A program made the position numbers and the translations under genes. Positions 7,052 to 16,066 of a stretch of 43,433 bases of DNA are shown here, in pieces. A model generated the notes under the pieces. It made no database searches and was not told the DNA's origin. It saw only the letters and a program-made list of their open reading frames with translations. This DNA is from Lachnospiraceae bacterium (GTDB taxonomy: Bacteria > Bacillota > Clostridia > Lachnospirales > Lachnospiraceae): positions 1 through 43,433 of the forward strand of contig JAGAPK010000051.1 of assembly GCA_017623295.1 (NCBI GenBank), given 5' to 3'. Position 1 is the first letter of the stretch. Each line of letters opens with the position of its first letter.

Positions 7052-9571
7052 CTACTTCATCTGTAAAATCGGGAAAGTCAATATAACCTTAAACAAATCA
7101 CCATCTAACTGAATTTCAAAAGTACCATTCTGTGCTTCGGTCAGATTCTTGGCAATGGATAAACCAAGTCCACTACCTTCCGTTGTTCTGGATTCATCCC
7201 CACGAATAAAGCGTTCTGTCAGCTCCTGCGGATTACAATTAAGTTCCATCGCCGAAATATTTTTAATAGATATTTCTACACGTTTCTGCGATTCTCCTTC
7301 TACTTCAATGCAATCTATGGCAACATATACTCTTGTACCCTCTAACGCATATTTGTAGATATTGTTAAACAAGTTTTCCATAACACGCCAGATTCGTCTG
7401 CTGTCTGCTTCAATCATAACATTCGAAGCATTCACATTCATAACAGTCGTTAAGTTTTTCTGTTCAAATTTCTCAGAAAATTCTCCGATTGTCTGGTTCA
7501 TTAACTCTGTCAGATTTATTTTTTCAAAATGAAGGACAATATTACCGGATGATATTTTACTTGCTTCCACTAAATCATCCGTAAGCTGTTTCAATCGCTG
7601 TGATTTTTCATCTAACACTTTAATATAATTTCTGACACGCTCGTTGTCCACTTCTTCTCTCTTAATCAAATCCACATAATTGATAATCGAAGTAAGAGGT
7701 GTCTTAATATCATGAGAAACATTCGTAATCAAATCAGCTTTCATACGTTCATCTTTCATGCTGACTTCTACCGCATTTTTGATACTATTACCAATGCTGT
7801 TAACCGATTTTGCAAGTACCAGATTATCTCCATGCAGATTGTTCTGTTCAATTTGATAGGAGAAGTTTCCTTCTGTAATCTTTTCAATTCCTTTTACAAT
7901 ATTCTGTCTTTCTTTGACATCATGATATAAAGCAATACCGATAAAGGCATCAACAATAACAGCAATAATTATTCCAACACCGGTTAATACCATCAAAAGA
8001 TTGAATAACAGGAAAATAATATATGGTACCCACGTCCTGATAACAATGTTTCCATTGTCATAAACTTCCAATGCAAACACAGAAATCTTATGCACCAGGC
8101 GTTTCAAATAGCTGTTCTGCCAAAGAGTTTTTGTCTTAATTCTTCTAACCAGGCTATAAAAGAAGAAAAAGAATATATAGTCTATCGCAAAAACGCCAAT
8201 ACCTACTGCCAATTTCAACCATGCACTATAAAAATCTTCGTACGTTAAAAGCTCAGAATACACTTCCGCTAACACAACCAATAATCCGCCTACAATACAA
8301 GCAGCTATACATCCAATTAAAATTGCAATCTCTGTCGGCAATTTATCAAATCCCGATAAGCGTATACTAATATTTCCTTCTGCATCACTCTCCTTACCGG
8401 TATTTACCATCAAATAAATTACGATTCCCAGATACAAAACAGCAGCCACTATGGCAAGAGCAATCCATTGCCAGAAATAAGGCAGATAATTGCGGAATCC
8501 CGCCAATCCTTGTGTAAACGCATCACTCACCTGATAATCCGTATCTACTGCAATCCAGATTTTAATATCTTCCGGAAAAGCATAATCATATTGCTGCACA
8601 ATATCTCTTACAGTGCCTTCTGCAATATCCGAATTACTCTTGTAAATCATTTCCGCCGGACTATAATAAAGATACTTATCATCGGTTTCTTCCGAAATGG
8701 ATTCAAAATCGAAATCTCCCATATTCGTAAAATATTCTGTATGATCACCTACCGTTTTTTCAATATAGTAACGAATATTTGTATTGTCCGCCGCATAATA
8801 CTCATGATATCTCAGATATTCTTCATAATTATAAGAAAGGCTTTCCATCGCCGTCAGGACATTTTCACAAAGAGTATCATAACTTGACCAGTCTGCTGTA
8901 TATTCTTCAATATTTTTACCTTCTGCCGTCTTATAACGATTTATCAGAATCGTACGATAGCCCTCTTCCCCAATATTTCCATCTGTATAAAGCATATTGG
9001 AAGAAACATCATCCACAAAGGTATAAGAGCCAATATCTGATTTTAAATAATTGGCATCCGATGTATTGTAGTATTTACTGTCGGGGTCAACAATCGTCAG
9101 CATCGTTTTATCGCCCAGAAATTCATCTGCCTGTTCCATCGTCATATAGCTTTCCGTATATTCCGCTCCATACTTCGACCACTTCAGTAAATCTTCCAGA
9201 TAATATCTGGCTGTCACATACTGCTCCGGCAGCCCTTCATCCCGATAATTATAAGCAGTTACATCGATTATCTTCTTTCCATCAAATTCACCATCTGTTT
9301 CCAGTTGGCTTCTGACAACACCAAAGCGAATAATATCCGCAACACACCGTCCATATATGGTATTAAAAAGTTCCGATTCTTCATACTGCTTTTCCTGATC
9401 AGATGCGTGCAAATCATAAGTTTCCTTTCCGTTCAATCCGGAAATTACCACCGTCGAACCGATTGTTACAATCAATATCGCAACAACGGCAACTGCAATC
9501 AGCATATGCTGCAAAAAATGTAAAAAGCCCCGCAGTCCTCTACTGTTCTTTGATTTCTTCTTATTTCCCAT
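7052..9571 (-). CDS. Membrane sensor histidine kinase with a large extracellular domain
   Basis: This is the sensor half of a two-component system. The order is: transmembrane helix near 24-45; an outside region of roughly 320 residues, rich in Tyr, Asp and Glu, that I cannot assign to a known domain; a cluster of about five further membrane helices (roughly 370-560); a HAMP-like linker; then the kinase core. The phospho-acceptor motif NVSHDIKTPLTS has His at 620, the N box ENLFNN lies near 732-737, and the G box GSGLGLSIAK is at 799-808. I chose ATG at 9571, which follows GGGAGG at good spacing; a TTG 15 bases upstream is less likely. The gene begins 27 bases after the response regulator stop. 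The stimulus is unknown. Confidence 0.9.
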   Translation of the reverse strand: MGNKKKSKNSRGLRGFLHFLQHMLIAVAVVAILIVTIGSTVVISGLNGKETYDLHASDQEKQYEESELFNTIYGRCVADIIRFGVVRSQLETDGEFDGKKIIDVTAYNYRDEGLPEQYVTARYYLEDLLKWSKYGAEYTESYMTMEQADEFLGDKTMLTIVDPDSKYYNTSDANYLKSDIGSYTFVDDVSSNMLYTDGNIGEEGYRTILINRYKTAEGKNIEEYTADWSSYDTLCENVLTAMESLSYNYEEYLRYHEYYAADNTNIRYYIEKTVGDHTEYFTNMGDFDFESISEETDDKYLYYSPAEMIYKSNSDIAEGTVRDIVQQYDYAFPEDIKIWIAVDTDYQVSDAFTQGLAGFRNYLPYFWQWIALAIVAAVLYLGIVIYLMVNTGKESDAEGNISIRLSGFDKLPTEIAILIGCIAACIVGGLLVVLAEVYSELLTYEDFYSAWLKLAVGIGVFAIDYIFFFFFYSLVRRIKTKTLWQNSYLKRLVHKISVFALEVYDNGNIVIRTWVPYIIFLLFNLLMVLTGVGIIIAVIVDAFIGIALYHDVKERQNIVKGIEKITEGNFSYQIEQNNLHGDNLVLAKSVNSIGNSIKNAVEVSMKDERMKADLITNVSHDIKTPLTSIINYVDLIKREEVDNERVRNYIKVLDEKSQRLKQLTDDLVEASKISSGNIVLHFEKINLTELMNQTIGEFSEKFEQKNLTTVMNVNASNVMIEADSRRIWRVMENLFNNIYKYALEGTRVYVAIDCIEVEGESQKRVEISIKNISAMELNCNPQELTERFIRGDESRTTEGSGLGLSIAKNLTEAQNGTFEIQLDGDLFKVILTFPILQMK

Positions 9572-9598
9572 AGCTTCCTCCCACAATAATCCTTATAC

Positions 9599-10291
9599 TT
9601 ATTGTTTTTCGATTTTGTAACCTACGCCCCAAACAACTTTCAAATATCTTGGTTCTTTCGGGTTGATTTCGATTTTCTCACGGATATGACGGATATGGAC
9701 AGCAACCGTATTGTCTGCCCCGATGGCTTCCTCATTCCAGATACTTTCATAAATCTGATCGATAGAAAAAACTCTTCCACAATTTTTCACGAGCAAAAGC
9801 AGAATATTGTATTCGATAGGAGTCAATTTTACTGCCTCACCATCTACTGTAACTTCTTTCGTATCATCATTGATACAAAGTCCACCCACCTGAAAAAGTG
9901 CGTTGTTTTCCACATTCAGATTTCCAAGCATTGTGTAACGTCTTAAATTCGATTTCACTCTCGCAACCAGTTCCAATGGATTGAAAGGTTTTGTTACATA
10001 ATCATCTGCTCCGATGTTCAGTCCCAAAATCTTATCGCTGTCCTCTGACTTGGCGGAAAGAATAATAATCGGAATACTGGAATACTCGCGTATCTTCAAG
10101 GTAGCATGAATACCATCCAGCTTTGGCATCATCACATCAATAATAAGCAGATGGATGGTATTTTCTTTCAGTGCTTTAATCGCCTGTTCGCCATCATACG
10201 CTTTGAATACCTGATACCCTTCCTGCAACAGATATATTTCTATTGCATCTACAATTTCTTTGTCATCATCACATACTAGAATATTTGCCAT
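9599..10291 (-). CDS. OmpR/PhoB-family response regulator
   Basis: A DNA-binding transcription regulator activated by phosphorylation. The receiver domain occupies about 1-120, with the acidic pocket CDDD at 7-10, the phospho-acceptor D52 in IIDVMMPKLDG, the conserved Ser/Thr of LSAKS and the Lys of VTKPFNP. A winged helix-turn-helix follows from about 130 to 230 (KLTPIEYNILLLLVKN, and VHIRHIREKIE). It is cotranscribed with the sensor kinase that follows, which should be its partner. Start ATG is preceded by AAGAGG. The AT-rich region upstream carries TAAGAAAA repeats that could be its own binding site. Confidence 0.94.
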   Translation of the reverse strand: MANILVCDDDKEIVDAIEIYLLQEGYQVFKAYDGEQAIKALKENTIHLLIIDVMMPKLDGIHATLKIREYSSIPIIILSAKSEDSDKILGLNIGADDYVTKPFNPLELVARVKSNLRRYTMLGNLNVENNALFQVGGLCINDDTKEVTVDGEAVKLTPIEYNILLLLVKNCGRVFSIDQIYESIWNEEAIGADNTVAVHIRHIREKIEINPKEPRYLKVVWGVGYKIEKQ

Positions 10292-10402
10292 CGTTTTACC
10301 TCTTTTGTCTTTCTGCTTTCATCCTCTATACTGATTGAACCATGAAAACATAAAGGAATATATGGGAATTTTTTTAAAATTTTCTTAAGTTTCTGATTTT
10401 TC

Positions 10403-11251
10403 TTATAAAAGTCCAAGAAAGGCACCTAAATTTCCGCGCTTTCCGTGACTTGCCCGGTGTGAAAATAAATAATCCGGATTACAGCAGGTACATAAATCCG
10501 TTACCTGAATATGCTCCGGTTTTACACCTGCTTCTTCTAACACAATTTGATTTGCATTCCACAAATCCAGTTGATATTTTTCATTGCCTTTGGCATAGAG
10601 AATTGCATCACCTTGTCCAGGCCTTGCAAACTCTTTATAAAAAGCATCTGCCACATCTTCACTCACTTCGTAACATGTCTGACAAATGGATGGACCAATC
10701 GCTGCTACCACATCTTCTGCTTTGGTTCCATATTCCTTTGTCATAGCTTCTATCGTACGCTGCCCCATTCGTCCAACCGTTCCTCGCCAGCCGGAATGTG
10801 ACAAACCAATTGCTTTATTCTTTGTATCAATAAAAAAAAGCGGGACACAATCCGCATAGAAAGTTGCCAGTACAATTCCCGGCACATTCGTAATCAGTCC
10901 ATCTACATCGGTATAGTCCTTCGCTGTCAGAATCCCTTTTCCGCAATCTTTTCTATCTACCACTCTGACATTGGTTGTATGAGTCTGGTCAGAACACACA
11001 ATATCCGACACTTTACAGCCTAATACATCTGCAATACGACGGTAATTCTCGTCTACCGATTCTTTCTTATCGCCTCTTGAGTAGCTTAAATTCATGGAAG
11101 TCCATATATCTTCACTAACACCACCCAATCTGGTAGAAAAAAGATGTCTGACAAGTCCGGTCTTTTCTAAAAGCGGAAATGTCAGATATTCAACTTCACC
11201 TTTTCTATTTTGTTTTACCTGCATCGGGCTTAGTTTTCTTCGCAATTCCAT
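10403..11251 (-). CDS. pgeF: Peptidoglycan editing factor PgeF (YfiH/DUF152, laccase-like fold)
   Basis: Members of this family hydrolyse wrongly incorporated amino acids in cell wall precursors and were formerly called polyphenol oxidases. The chain has the family's metal-site motifs: ADCVPLFF in the centre and LSHSGWRGTVGRM about 25 residues later, plus a C-terminal CCNPDYLFSHRASHG segment with Cys and His. I chose ATG at 11251 because GGAGG lies eight bases upstream (11260-11264). An earlier ATG at 11272 would overlap yraN by seven bases and has poorer spacing. Length is then 282 residues, close to the family norm. It is the last gene of the ylqG-ylqH-yraN-pgeF run. Confidence 0.88.
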   Translation of the reverse strand: MELRRKLSPMQVKQNRKGEVEYLTFPLLEKTGLVRHLFSTRLGGVSEDIWTSMNLSYSRGDKKESVDENYRRIADVLGCKVSDIVCSDQTHTTNVRVVDRKDCGKGILTAKDYTDVDGLITNVPGIVLATFYADCVPLFFIDTKNKAIGLSHSGWRGTVGRMGQRTIEAMTKEYGTKAEDVVAAIGPSICQTCYEVSEDVADAFYKEFARPGQGDAILYAKGNEKYQLDLWNANQIVLEEAGVKPEHIQVTDLCTCCNPDYLFSHRASHGKRGNLGAFLGLL

Positions 11252-11265
11252 CCCTTGTTCCTCCG

Positions 11266-11631
11266 TTACCATGCCTTCCTGTTACAATATTCAAACGCAT
11301 TCTGTACCCACTGTATTTCTTCTCCTTCTATCGCTATCACATCATAGCGTATCGGTGTATCAAATGGACAGTGATGTATCATCCGGTAATAATCAGATAC
11401 TCTACATATCTTCTGTTGTTTTCCATAGCCAACTGCCTCAAGCGCACTGCCTTTGGATTCATCTTTCCTGTATTTTACTTCGAAAAAGACAAGGTATTCT
11501 CCATCGTAGCCGATAATATCAATTTCTCCTTGTCGGCACCGGAAATTTCTTTCCAGAATTTTAACACCCTTCTGGGTCAGAAAACCACAGGCAATTTCTT
11601 CCTTTTCCGTTCCTATCTTTCTTGTATTCAA
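11266..11631 (-). CDS. yraN: YraN family protein (UPF0102, endonuclease-like fold)
   Basis: A small cytosolic protein of poorly known function with a restriction-endonuclease-like fold. The diagnostic pattern is present: G...AC.FL near the N-terminus, ILERNFRCRQGEIDIIGYDG and then VFFEVKYRK, giving the E-x(n)-D-x(n)-ExK nuclease-type triad. Length (121 residues) is typical. The start codon is TTG with a purine-rich AAGAGAAG upstream, so the precise start is less certain. In many Firmicutes yraN sits after rnhB and the ylqG/ylqH pair, as it does here. Confidence 0.9.
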   Translation of the reverse strand: MNTRKIGTEKEEIACGFLTQKGVKILERNFRCRQGEIDIIGYDGEYLVFFEVKYRKDESKGSALEAVGYGKQQKICRVSDYYRMIHHCPFDTPIRYDVIAIEGEEIQWVQNAFEYCNRKAW

Positions 11632-11703
11632 ATACTTCTCTTACTCCTCTGTCTTTCCCGTGCTACTATTTGTTGCTATTTGCTTCTATTTCTTATATGT
11701 GTG

Positions 11704-11994
11704 CTATTTCTTGGATGACCTCGCCATCTTGGCTTTGATTTTATCCATAGAATCTACGAATACGAGAATTTCAGCTACCACTTCATAGAGTTCCGGTGGA
11801 ATCATATCACCAATGTCCAGTCTTGCTAACGTATCTGCCAGTTTATCATCACGATGGACCGGAACAGCTGCTTCTTTGGCTTTCTCAATAATTCGTTCTG
11901 CAAGTTCTCCCTTACCGGAAGCAATGACTCTAGGGGCTTCGTCATCCGGATCAAATTCCAGTGCAATTGCCTGTTTTACTTTCTTTTCCTGCAT
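11704..11994 (-). CDS. ylqH: Stand-alone FlhB C-terminal domain homologue (YlqH-like)
   Basis: The 96 residues align with the cytoplasmic, post-cleavage half of the flagellar export switch FlhB/YscU: KQAIALEFDPDDEAPRVIAS, then a middle segment KAKEAAVPVHRD, then IPPELYEVVAEILVFVD. The membrane part and the self-cleaving NPTH motif of full FlhB are absent, because the chain begins right after where that motif would be. Bacillus subtilis carries the same kind of protein (YlqH) next to YlqG and RnhB, and the order here is the same. A role in substrate switching or in binding export clients is inference; the exact function is not established. Confidence 0.88.
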   Translation of the reverse strand: MQEKKVKQAIALEFDPDDEAPRVIASGKGELAERIIEKAKEAAVPVHRDDKLADTLARLDIGDMIPPELYEVVAEILVFVDSMDKIKAKMARSSKK

Positions 11995-12025
11995 AGTTTT
12001 CCCCTTTCACCAAAGTTTGAGCGCC

Positions 12026-13795
12026 TTACGCTCTCATATCAAATGAGGTGCTGCTAAGTACAGAAATGTTTTTATTCTGTGCCAATATTTCCTGCATCAC
12101 ATTGGTTTCTTCCCCGTTCTCTTTTACCTGAAAATTAGCATTCATGGAATAACCACGTTTGGCTAATCTTTCATCCAAAATATGAATGTGCTCCGCAATC
12201 AAATCTAACGTTGCTTCATCCTGCACCGTAAAATTCGTATTAACCTTACTTTGCTGCATTGTTACATAGACATCCAAAGGTCCTAAATGTTCCATATCCA
12301 GATGTAAAAGTGCACTTACACTGCCTTCTTTATTTGCCAGATTTTTTTTATTGGTATAAACATATAAATCACCATGCGCTTCGTTACCCGCCATTTTAAG
12401 TGGCAGCTGCACATAAGTGAAAAGCTGGTTCATCTGGTTCATAAAATCCACATTATTTTGCAGATTCTGCACACTTTTTGCTACTGCAGTATCTGCTTTT
12501 CCAACGAATTGCAGAGCCTCATTCATCTTAGTCGTCTGCTCTCTTATTCGTTCATAAAGCTGCTCTACATTCTCTTTCTCTGCCACATCTGCCGGATTAA
12601 GCAGCCATTGATTACCAATCTCTGACTTCAGCATATTCTGGAAGTCCTTACTGCCAATCAATTCACGGAATACAGCCTTCCATTCGGTTTCAAGCTGCTG
12701 ACCGGAAGCTTTCGCAAAAAGTTCTCCCAATTGTGTCAATACTTCTTTGTTGGAAAACTGACCGGTTTTTACTTGCTCTACTATTCTTTCATCAGCACCA
12801 AGCTTCTGCAACATATCTGCCAGTGTATTACTATCTTTCGCCACAATTGCTTCTTCTGTATCTTCAGAAGTTACCATTCCAAGAAGTGTTTCCGTCTGTG
12901 CTGTCTTATTCTGTAATACAGCCTCTTGTGCTCCATTACTCTGCGCATCCGCATTTTGTAATATATTGGTTTGTCCTTCCGGATTCTGTCCATTCTGAAG
13001 CATGGCATTTACGCCATCATTTACCTGCCTCGTCTGTAACTGTGCTTCTGCATTCCCTGACGGATTTTCCAATGCTTCGCTTACAGAGGTCATGGTTCCT
13101 TCTGTAAATGCTTTAATAATCTGCTCATAAAAAGCTACCGCCTGTGCATCCTGCCCTTCAGCAAGCAAAGACTGTCCTACCTGTGGCAATTCTGTCATAA
13201 TCTGGTCAATGCTTTGTAACATCTGATGATTATAGTTCTTATATTGTTCAAACTGCTGTATATTCAGCTCTGTAATCGGTAATCCAAGACGAATCATCTG
13301 TATCACAGAAGATGTATTTGCCTGTGGGAAATCCACCAATTGTCTGCTTACCTGAGCAATCGACTCTTTGTTAATTGCCATACCTTCCTGCATCATATCA
13401 GAAACCATCTGTATATTTTCTGCACTCTGAGAAAGCCCTGCCGCTGTCAGTGCTTTTAAAATCGTCGCCTCATTTGCCATATTCGCATAAAGCGGTGTGA
13501 GGGAAATCACAGAACCACTATTAGACTTGATTTCAAAGCTCATGTTTTGTCCAAGAGCTATGTTTAAATCTCGCTCCAATCTGGCTGTCAGCACCATATC
13601 CTTATCAACAGCTATCTGAACCGTATTGCCATCTTTGGCAACCACTTCGCCCTGTATTTTTTGTCCCGGTGTATAATTCCGGATTTCTGCCTGTATCCGG
13701 CTGCTACGCTCACCGGATGAGGTACTGCCTGTTTTGGCAGTATCTGTATTATTAACGTTTTGATTTCTGGATTGAAAGATATTTCCTAAATTCAC
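12026..13795 (-). CDS. ylqG: YlqG-like protein with FliK-type C-terminal region
   Basis: A long (589-residue), Gln- and Asn-rich soluble protein. The N-terminal 130 residues contain a small beta-type region (YTPGQKIQGEVVAKDGNTVQ). The middle is low-complexity and helical with many Gln. The last 150 residues (LPLKMAGNEAHGDLYVYT, LHLDMEHLGPLDVYV, VNTNFTVQDEATLDLI) resemble the C-terminal domain of the flagellar hook-length control protein FliK. Its neighbour is a stand-alone FlhB C-terminal domain, the natural partner of that FliK domain. The pair therefore mirrors the FliK-FlhB interaction outside a flagellar operon. No other flagellar genes are in the window, so the role is unclear. Confidence 0.75.
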   Translation of the reverse strand: MNLGNIFQSRNQNVNNTDTAKTGSTSSGERSSRIQAEIRNYTPGQKIQGEVVAKDGNTVQIAVDKDMVLTARLERDLNIALGQNMSFEIKSNSGSVISLTPLYANMANEATILKALTAAGLSQSAENIQMVSDMMQEGMAINKESIAQVSRQLVDFPQANTSSVIQMIRLGLPITELNIQQFEQYKNYNHQMLQSIDQIMTELPQVGQSLLAEGQDAQAVAFYEQIIKAFTEGTMTSVSEALENPSGNAEAQLQTRQVNDGVNAMLQNGQNPEGQTNILQNADAQSNGAQEAVLQNKTAQTETLLGMVTSEDTEEAIVAKDSNTLADMLQKLGADERIVEQVKTGQFSNKEVLTQLGELFAKASGQQLETEWKAVFRELIGSKDFQNMLKSEIGNQWLLNPADVAEKENVEQLYERIREQTTKMNEALQFVGKADTAVAKSVQNLQNNVDFMNQMNQLFTYVQLPLKMAGNEAHGDLYVYTNKKNLANKEGSVSALLHLDMEHLGPLDVYVTMQQSKVNTNFTVQDEATLDLIAEHIHILDERLAKRGYSMNANFQVKENGEETNVMQEILAQNKNISVLSSTSFDMRA

Positions 13796-13822
13796 TGTCT
13801 ATCCTCCGTCTGAGGTTTTATA

Positions 13823-14581
13823 TTAACAAAAATGTGTAATAAAGGACTTTCTATGAATTGGACATGGACCATATTTTTTCAAGGCTTCTATATGTGCCTG
13901 TGCGCCGTATCCCTTATTGGATGCAAAGCCGTATTCCGGGAAAACACTATCATACTGCACCATCAGCCTGTCTCTTGTAACCTTTGCTACAATACTTGCC
14001 GCACCAATGGAAATGCTTTTCGCATCACCTTTGATAATTGGCACCTGCTTCATAGGAAGTTCCGGTATGATAACCGCATCATTTAACAGTAAATCCGGTG
14101 TCACTTCCAATTTAGAAACCGCTTCCCTCATAGCCTCATAAGTTGCCTGCAAAATATTGATTTCATCAATTCGTTCCGGTGTACTGTAACCGAGTCCTAC
14201 CGCAACCGCTTTTTCCATGATAACATCATAAAGCTCCTCTCTCTTTTTTTCGGAGAGTTTCTTCGAATCATTGATATATAAAATATCACAATTTTTCGGC
14301 AAAATAACAGCACCTGCTACAACCGGGCCTGCAAGCGGTCCTCTTCCCACTTCGTCAATGCCACAAATATAAGAATATACCGCATATTGCTTCTCATATT
14401 GTTTCAAATTTTCCGTCCGTTCTAATTCCTTATGATAGGCCTCTAAATGCTTTCTCGCCTTATCTACCGCCTGTTTTACACCACTACGTTCATCCTGTTC
14501 GTATAACTGAAATAATTCAGGCAGCTCATGGTAAGTAGCTGCCTGTAATTTTTGCTTAATCTCCTGAATTGATTCTGCCAT
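13823..14581 (-). CDS. rnhB: Ribonuclease HII
   Basis: It cuts the RNA strand of RNA-DNA hybrids and removes single ribonucleotides from DNA. The active-site signature GIDEVGRGPLAGPVVAGAVI starts at residue 74, with catalytic D76 and E77. DSKKLSEKKR follows, and later SIGAASIVAKVTRDR. The 252 residues include an N-terminal helical extension of about 70 residues, as in the Bacillus enzyme. The position after rbgA and lepB and before ylqG/ylqH is the conserved Firmicute arrangement. Confidence 0.97.
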   Translation of the reverse strand: MAESIQEIKQKLQAATYHELPELFQLYEQDERSGVKQAVDKARKHLEAYHKELERTENLKQYEKQYAVYSYICGIDEVGRGPLAGPVVAGAVILPKNCDILYINDSKKLSEKKREELYDVIMEKAVAVGLGYSTPERIDEINILQATYEAMREAVSKLEVTPDLLLNDAVIIPELPMKQVPIIKGDAKSISIGAASIVAKVTRDRLMVQYDSVFPEYGFASNKGYGAQAHIEALKKYGPCPIHRKSFITHFC

Positions 14582-14595
14582 ATGTATTCTTCTTT

Positions 14596-15135
14596 CTATC
14601 TGTGTTTAATGAATCCCATTTTATCAAGTGGTAATATCCGAATCCATGCTCTTCCGATGATGTCTTCTCTCTTAATATTTCCTACGGAAGGATCTCTGCT
14701 GTCCGAACTGTTATTTCGATTGTCACCGAGCACAAAATATTCATCCTCGCCAAGCGTAATCGGTTCATATGCCAGTCCTGGGTCTTCAATTACTTCCTTG
14801 CCATAGCCTTCTACCAGAAGTTCATCATTGATATAAATATTGCCATCGTAATCGATATAAACAGTTTCTCCCGGCAGACCAATGATTCTTTTGATATAAA
14901 ATGTATTCTCTTCATATTGGAACGGAAATACAATAATATCAAAACGCTCCGGAGCTTTGAACCGATAAGTAATTTTGTCAACAATCAGATTATCTTCATT
15001 GGAGAGTCTCGGTTCCATCGAACTACCTCTTACCTCTGTCCGCTGTCCTACGAAATGAATTACAAGATAGGTCAGACAAAGTACCACCAATAAATATAAG
15101 CTGGTATTTAAGATTTCCCTTAACACTTTTTTCAT
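14596..15135 (-). CDS. lepB: Signal peptidase I (first copy)
   Basis: Membrane-anchored serine protease that removes signal peptides from secreted proteins. One N-terminal transmembrane helix covers about 10-28. The catalytic serine is S39 in GSSMEPRL, the general-base lysine is K82 in YIKRIIGLPGE, and the conserved GDNRNNSSDSR box follows. It has 179 residues, the size of Gram-positive type I enzymes with a single anchor. A second, distinct signal peptidase gene lies 930 bases upstream on the other side of rbgA; the two share the motifs but differ clearly elsewhere, so this is not a recent duplication. Confidence 0.95.
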   Translation of the reverse strand: MKKVLREILNTSLYLLVVLCLTYLVIHFVGQRTEVRGSSMEPRLSNEDNLIVDKITYRFKAPERFDIIVFPFQYEENTFYIKRIIGLPGETVYIDYDGNIYINDELLVEGYGKEVIEDPGLAYEPITLGEDEYFVLGDNRNNSSDSRDPSVGNIKREDIIGRAWIRILPLDKMGFIKHR

Positions 15136-15158
15136 GCTTATCTATAACCTCAATTCCT

Positions 15159-16019
15159 CTAGTCTTCTGTTATCTCATCCGGTCTTTCCAGGGTAATTCT
15201 GCCAATTCGTCCACTTCTGAAATCATCCAACAGAAGGGCGGCTGCTTTCTCATAATCAGCCTCTCCACCCTTTTTATAGCATTTTCTGTTCTCACAGATA
15301 TGCTCCAGAATCTGAACCGATGTTTCCAGTTCTTCTGAAAACTGATAACGTTCCATCAACTGCTTTTTATAGTGTACCACCAAACAGTCGGTTAAGTCCA
15401 TTGCCAGTTCTGTTAATTGTAAAATTTCATCATTCATGGAACCGATAAATGCTAATTTCATGCCAACTTCCTGATTTTCAAATTTCGGCCATAAAATTCC
15501 CGGTGTATCCAGAAGTTCCAATTCTTTGTTTAAACGAATCCACTGTTTTCCCTTCGTCACACCCGGCTTATTTCCGGTCTTCGCACAGGCTTTTCCTGCA
15601 AAAGAATTGATAAAAGTTGATTTACCTACATTTGGAATTCCTACTACAATTGCACGAACAGGACGGTTCACGATTCCCCTTCTTCTGTCACGCTCAATTT
15701 TTTCTTTACAGGCTTCTTTTACCGTATTATGAATGGCTTTGATACCTGCTCCTGATTTTGCATTGATTTCAAGCACATAGAAACCTTTCTGTTTAAAGTA
15801 TTCAATCCACTCTTTATTACATCTATCATCTGCTAAATCCGATTTGTTTAACAAAATCAATCTTGATTTATTTTTACCAAGTTCATCAATATCCGGATTC
15901 CGGCTGCTAAGCGGAATTCTTGCATCTACTAATTCAATTACCAAATCAATTAATTTGATATTCTCCTGCATCATACGTTTTGCTTTTGTCATATGACCTG
16001 GATACCATTGATAATTCAT
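15159..16019 (-). CDS. rbgA: Ribosome biogenesis GTPase RbgA (YlqF)
   Basis: A GTPase needed for late 50S subunit assembly. It is circularly permuted: the G4 motif NKSD comes first (about residue 60), and the P-loop GIPNVGKSTF follows in the middle, then DTPGI. The N-terminus MNYQWYPGHMTKAKR matches that of the Bacillus protein, so I start at ATG 16019, giving 286 residues. The frame stays open to 16115, but those extra 32 residues have no counterpart in the family and overlap the upstream gene. GGAG lies 12 bases before the chosen start, a little far. Confidence 0.94.
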   Translation of the reverse strand: MNYQWYPGHMTKAKRMMQENIKLIDLVIELVDARIPLSSRNPDIDELGKNKSRLILLNKSDLADDRCNKEWIEYFKQKGFYVLEINAKSGAGIKAIHNTVKEACKEKIERDRRRGIVNRPVRAIVVGIPNVGKSTFINSFAGKACAKTGNKPGVTKGKQWIRLNKELELLDTPGILWPKFENQEVGMKLAFIGSMNDEILQLTELAMDLTDCLVVHYKKQLMERYQFSEELETSVQILEHICENRKCYKKGGEADYEKAAALLLDDFRSGRIGRITLERPDEITED

Positions 16020-16066
16020 CTTAATCTTAATCTCCATTTCCATGCACACCCACTGCGCACACTTAC

